The notes under the pieces were generated by a model that saw only the letters and a program-made list of their open reading frames with translations, was not told the DNA's origin and ran no database searches. DNA of 64,000 bases from Ascaris suum (Eukaryota; Nematoda; Chromadorea; Rhabditida; Ascarididae): the NCBI GenBank assembly GCA_013433145.1, contig CM024190.1, positions 4,650,001 through 4,714,000 on the forward strand, given 5' to 3'. Each line of letters begins with the position of its first letter. Position 1 is the stretch's first letter. A program made the translations under genes and the position numbers. Shown piece by piece: positions 59,049 to 64,000 of this stretch.

Positions 59049-62000
59049 CTGAAAGCGAAGTGAGTTATTTCTTAACGGCTGAGATTAAATACAATCGGAG
59101 CTGATCAAATATTGAGTTCCAAGAGTTGGCGACAAATTGTTACCGTCCGTTGCAGCAACTCGCAACGGAATACAGCTTGATCGACAGACCGGCTAGTAAT
59201 AAGGATCCTTCTGCCACCGATTCGCACAATGCTCTGCAATTCCTAGGAGCATTCATTGCATCTCACACATTATTTATATCAGTTAAAGCATTAGGCACAT
59301 AAAAACAATCACACGACGACAGCTAACGACGACTACTAACGTACCGAAGCGAAAAGAAGTAGAAATGTAATATCGGCGTAACGTAAGGCATGATAACAAC
59401 AGCGTGGTCAAGCACCTACAGAAAAAGCGCAAATAAATCCATAGAATATGTGCCTGAATACCTCTCCCTCCAGTGCCCAAAATTTTGCTGGGCTGTAGTA
59501 ATAGCACATTCATGAAGCACCTTCGCATGAATTCTTCTCACTTTCAATCCTTGGCCGAAATCTGTCCTTCTCGCATTCACACACTCGGCACAAATGTTCT
59601 TCAAGTTCTGTCTCCCTTCAAATTTAGCTACCTTCTCAAACAAGATGAAATGTACAACTCTTGGGACTGAATTCAGGGTTTGATGGTGCAAACATGCCGC
59701 ATACATCAGCTAACACTTCCGAGGGTTATATAAAGCATCTCATAAATTTATAGAAGGATATATCCTAGCAGAGTTATATTAAGAAAAACAGCTTTTTTTC
59801 TAAAATTCTGGTGGACTATAGCAAAAGCGCATCCGAAATTACAAATCATTTTCTCAGTGTCGAGAAAACGGATGCAAAAAACTACAATATAAATTTAAAT
59901 GGGTTTGTGGCAACATGCGAATAGTTCAACTCAATTTTCTTCATACCCAAAAATGGCTAACGTTCTAAGAAACAACCCCGCCATAGAGCCATATACAGCT
60001 GATTTCAAGGCCACCTAACGCACTGTTGCGTGAAAACATAATATGAACCGGCCCATCGGCGCTTTCTACAGGTGACACTTTCGTTATTGACATTTTTGAG
60101 GCAGCGCCCAAGAACCGATGTGTAAGAATTCAACAAAACCGTCATATTATGAAGAAAATTAAGCGGGTAAGGGAAATGGGTGCGACAAATATTGGTCAAT
60201 GTTATTCGTCAACGAGTTCTCGCGGGTTTTTTTTTTGTGTGTGTGTCTAGGCAGGATGCGTCGATGAAGGGCAAGATCTGCGCTGGAAAATCGAGAATAT
60301 TGTAAGGTAGACAGTCGGCTATAGACCAAGCAGGAACAGTGCCTAGCACAAGGTAAGTCAAGGAAGGTCAAGAGCATATAGACAATCATATGACTGCCCA
60401 GCACGTGTCTTGAGGATACCCTGAGGCAGGATAGGAAGAATATAAAAGGTGTTAATATGCTCATGTATTCATTACAGCTGCTAGATTGTTCCTAAGGCCA
60501 AATGGGCGTGCATGTGGCCCGGAGTGAGTGAAGAGATCGGCGGTAGCGTGGATTTTGCCGGGTGCGACTACGGGTTCGTGCCGATGATTGAAGCCATCCA
60601 TGTGAAGGAATCCTTACTTGTTTGTCACCTTATTGTATAAGTGTGATAAACTGTTCGCCCTTATACCTGTGTCGTCTCGAAGTTTATTTGACCGCATCTG
60701 GACATGGGGTGCACATATTCAAGGGGAATCGGACGACTAGACGAGCCAAGGGGACAATATACCTAAAAAGGTGAGATACCCCACAACTCCTAATACCATG
60801 TTAAAACTGTGTGAGCTTGACTATAAGTGTTAAAAACTATTGTAATTACGAAATACTCGCCCATACCGATCGAATGAAATGATGCGAAATTTCGCATCTC
60901 TCCACGCTTTAGAGCAGCTTAATTCCTCCAAAATCCTGTTGGCTAAGCCAGAATGCAGCACTTCATCGATGTCTGAATGCAGCGTTGCAGAGGAAACACT
61001 TCGCTACAACACGAGGCAAAGAGCAGCTGAAGTGCAAATGAAGTATTAGTATTACTGGAGATCGCAAATGTTAGTATTACTGGGGGAAATAGCTTTAAAC
61101 TGAAAAGCAAATTGCGATTTAACTTTCACTGGAGACTGGATAGTGACCTCAACTTCTAACTCTACGTTGGTTTCTAACGTCAACTTTCCACCGAAACGAA
61201 GTTGTGACGTTGCAGAGCAACTTGAAGTCGGTTTTTAGTCGGAAATCAACTCAGCACTCCAGTTTATTTGGAACTTTCGTTTCCTCCCTCGGTGTAATCT
61301 TTCTCAGTCTTTTAAAGAGTAATGCCGATGCGGCAGTTTTTTTTTTTTTCTGGAAGGAGGAGCAGCGGAGAGGAAGAGAAAGAGGCACCAAAGAATTTAA
61401 CCGATAACCTCCCCGATTGTACGATCAATTCGAAAGACTCAAGAAAACATTGAGCACGGATCAAAGTAGAAACCAGAAGAATATCAGGAAACTTCTTGTT
61501 TCAGCGGTCTTTCTCCTAGGAATTATCCAGAGTTTCAAAGCGACCGTAGTGCCGAGAAATTGTGCTATCACACGCGGTTAGTTACACTCAACGCTAAACA
61601 GCAATAATGAACATCCTCGGCATGCTAATCGAAAATCGTATCAGGTAGACTAATTGGATATAATTTTGTGCTTAGAAATACTACAGCATTAATGGTGAAG
61701 AACAACTGACAATTGGGATATTTGCGCTGAACAATAAATATAACGCAAACTTTCAAATCGAACTGAGCTTCAAGTGGAAAAGAGCGACTCTCTTTAAATA
61801 TATAAATAAACAATCGCATCATTTCTGCAGAAGTCAACAATTCTCTTTATATGCAAACAACTTTATCCACCTTTGCATAAACCTTCGTAAACGAAAAAAA
61901 CTCCACAAATAAGAGTCATTTTTTATTCATTTTGCCTTCTTGCATCCTTCTTTTTGCACAAACAAATTCAAACATCTGCATAATAATTCACTGATAACAA

Positions 62001-64000
62001 TAATAGAGAGATAAAGCTGCCACCGTTGCAGGTGCTACGAGAAGTTTATCGATATTTAGCTGCAGTAGTTTCGATTCATTAAGTGCTAATCATTCAAGGC
62101 AAGTTGGATACATTAAAACTGCACGAAATTGAAAGTATGCCACAAGAACATGAATTAGAGAGTTGGGAAGTCACTAAAGAAATATCGATGAACAATTTAC
62201 TTTATTCAGCACTTGCAGCTATAATTCTATATGACAAAAGCTTGCAATATTACCTTTGAGTGCTGAAACCCCCCCCCCCCTTCCATAAAAATTTTCCTGC
62301 CTTTAAATTCTTTTAATGTATAAAAGACGCTTTAAAAATGTTCCCCTCTTTGAATGCGTTAAACCTGAGCGCTTCAAAAATAAACGTCGTCAATCCAGTT
62401 TGCACAATGCTTTGGATTTAATAATAACTCTTTGTCTTTTTTTTGCTTTGATCGACGCGATAAACCTGTGTGCTAAGAAGCTATATCAAGTCGTTTAGGC
62501 TGATAGCGCGCCGTTAATAAATCATCAAAGACAACTCTTTTCTAGCTTCTGCTTGAGCGAAGGCATCAAGTTGAAGGTAGAAACGCATCTGCGCGCAGCA
62601 TTACTCTTGCACTTTCCATGCGCTAAAACAAACCAATAAGACCATTTATTAATTCTTTAGCATCAATACTTGGAATTTATTTTACAGCACAACGTGATTA
62701 TAAATATTTTTTAAAGGTGGCTGTTAATTCCACCTGCCCCAGTCTCTTTCGGCTGTACAAAAGTTGAACGCCAAAGGTGTTCTGTTTAATTGCATGATTA
62801 ATTACTTCCTTAGTTACCCGAATATTACTCGAATTACCCGAATAATTACCCGAATAAAATTGATCAAATGAAAAAAAATTTCAGAACAACGAATTCTTAG
62901 TAAAAAGTTGCAAGAAATTTTGAAAAGAACAATCTCCTTAATGAAACTGGAGGATTCAAGACAGTCAAAGAAGAGCTGAAATTCAGCGTTACTATTGTGA
63001 AGTCGATCCCTCGTACACAAAGGAAATAGCGTCTACACAATGGAAACTTTCGCTCTATTCCCCTTTTCTGCGCTGCACTCATGCGGAAAAAAAATCTCGT
63101 AAGAAGCGTTAATTAGCACAAATCGAATATGCACTATGTGGGGATAGTGCAGACAGAGTGCTGCACGGTATGTCGCTGCCACAATCGAATAGCTCAATAT
63201 TGTACACGTGATTTTTGCGCAAGTGTGTGGCGGAAAAAAGAGAACAAGAAGCAAACCGTCTCTTTCTATACAAACGAAAATATATCATAGACACTTTTTT
63301 CTATGCACTGTGGTCATATGGCTTCAAATTTATTAGGCGATGCTAACACTAAGTATACATACGTAATATTTATATGCAATATCGATTTCGATAAATAGCC
63401 TTAACACTGACTCGAAAATTAAAAAGTGTGTAGCTTATCAACTGATAATTTGATATGTAGGCTGCACTGAAAAACGCTACCAACGGGCATATAGACAAGC
63501 AGACGCACAAAGACTAGACAAGACTAAGGCTTTTTTGGAAGTGACGAAAAAACACATGGCAAGGAAAAAGCATTCACAAGGGACATTATTAAGTACTGCA
63601 CGTAGCAAACTGAAAATTTCAGGCAGTGTGCCATATACAAATGATTTAAAGTAGATCGACACAAAATGTGTTGTATGCGGAAGGGGCGTCAGCGGTCAAC
63701 GCAGTGTGAGACCTCAAAAATATAAAGTCGATCGTCATATACATAAGGCTATGAATTTTCTTCTATTTTATGAAGAAATTATTACATGGAATGGAGGAAT
63801 TGTCACAAGGGCCAAACTAGAAACTCACTAGGGTGAGCAGATTTACTGGCTGTGAGGAACAAAAGGTATTAGCTCCTGTCTCTCCTAAGAAGAATAGGAC
63901 GTAAGAAGGACAAAACTATTCGACATAAAGAACCAAACATCTGCAAAAACGAGGAATAGCAGGGGAAACTCGTCAGCTGCCAATTGCGCCTGATAGTATA
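59049..64000. other. Right end of the window, no supported gene
   Basis: AT-rich sequence. A minus-strand frame at 59416-59706 (FEGRQNLKNICAECVNARR...) has an exon-like middle with a donor-like GAGAG|GTATTC, and might be a further 5' exon of the serine-rich gene, unproven. Otherwise I see a C12 run at 62269-62280, a T13 run near 61339-61351, and a short repeat at 62814-62858. Confidence 0.45.
62814..62858. repeat. Short tandem repeat of ATTACCCGAAT-type units
   Basis: Four imperfect copies of TTACCCGAAT, or TTACTCGAAT, spaced about 11-12 bases apart, are readable on the plus strand. Confidence 0.8.

Overview
This is a eukaryotic, animal-type window, and the neuropeptide gene points to a nematode. 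It shows spliced genes with GT-AG introns, AT-rich non-coding DNA (roughly 40% GC overall), homopolymer and (TA)n tracts, and no rRNA, tRNA, prophage, CRISPR or insertion sequence that I can recognise. The key taxonomic signal is an orcokinin-type precursor carrying six AFDSL...GFTGFD peptides between KR sites, which matches the nematode NLP-15 family. Introns fall into two classes: very short (about 44-54 nt) and very long (1-7 kb). I cannot place the species more finely.

Five genes can be reconstructed exon by exon with phase-consistent junctions and reading frames that divide evenly. They are the selenocysteine-specific elongation factor eEFSec (1062-5446, +, 558 aa), an MTRES1-like mitochondrial S4-domain RNA-binding protein (9091-17764, +, 172 aa), the orcokinin/NLP-15 precursor (18747-27362, +, 150 aa), SRP19 (30486-35312, -, 144 aa) and the RNA polymerase III subunit RPC7/POLR3G (39581-44088, +, 226 aa). 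A sixth gene encodes a three-finger C2H2 zinc-finger protein (47682 to about 50800, -); its 5' end is not resolved.

Several further genes are only partly resolved: the first exon of a gene leaving the left edge (334-430, -), the 3' end of a gene upstream of POLR3G (38511-38946, -), a membrane-anchored protein (51801-53146, -) and a long serine-rich protein with widely spaced exons (55114-59048, -). A probable pseudogene (46396-47089, -) keeps phase-0 exons but has an in-frame TAG and an apparent 1-nt frameshift. The last 5 kb (59049-64000) and the long introns hold only simple repeats and chance open frames as far as I can see.

The recognisable genes serve unrelated housekeeping roles (selenoprotein translation, mitochondrial RNA, protein targeting, Pol III transcription) plus one neuropeptide. 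I see no operon-like functional cluster and no convincing novel system. The most interesting points are the eEFSec N-terminal extension with a degenerate switch I, the six-copy orcokinin precursor whose signal-peptide exon probably lies 7 kb away, the decaying gene at 46-47 kb, and a 213-codon open frame inside a POLR3G intron.
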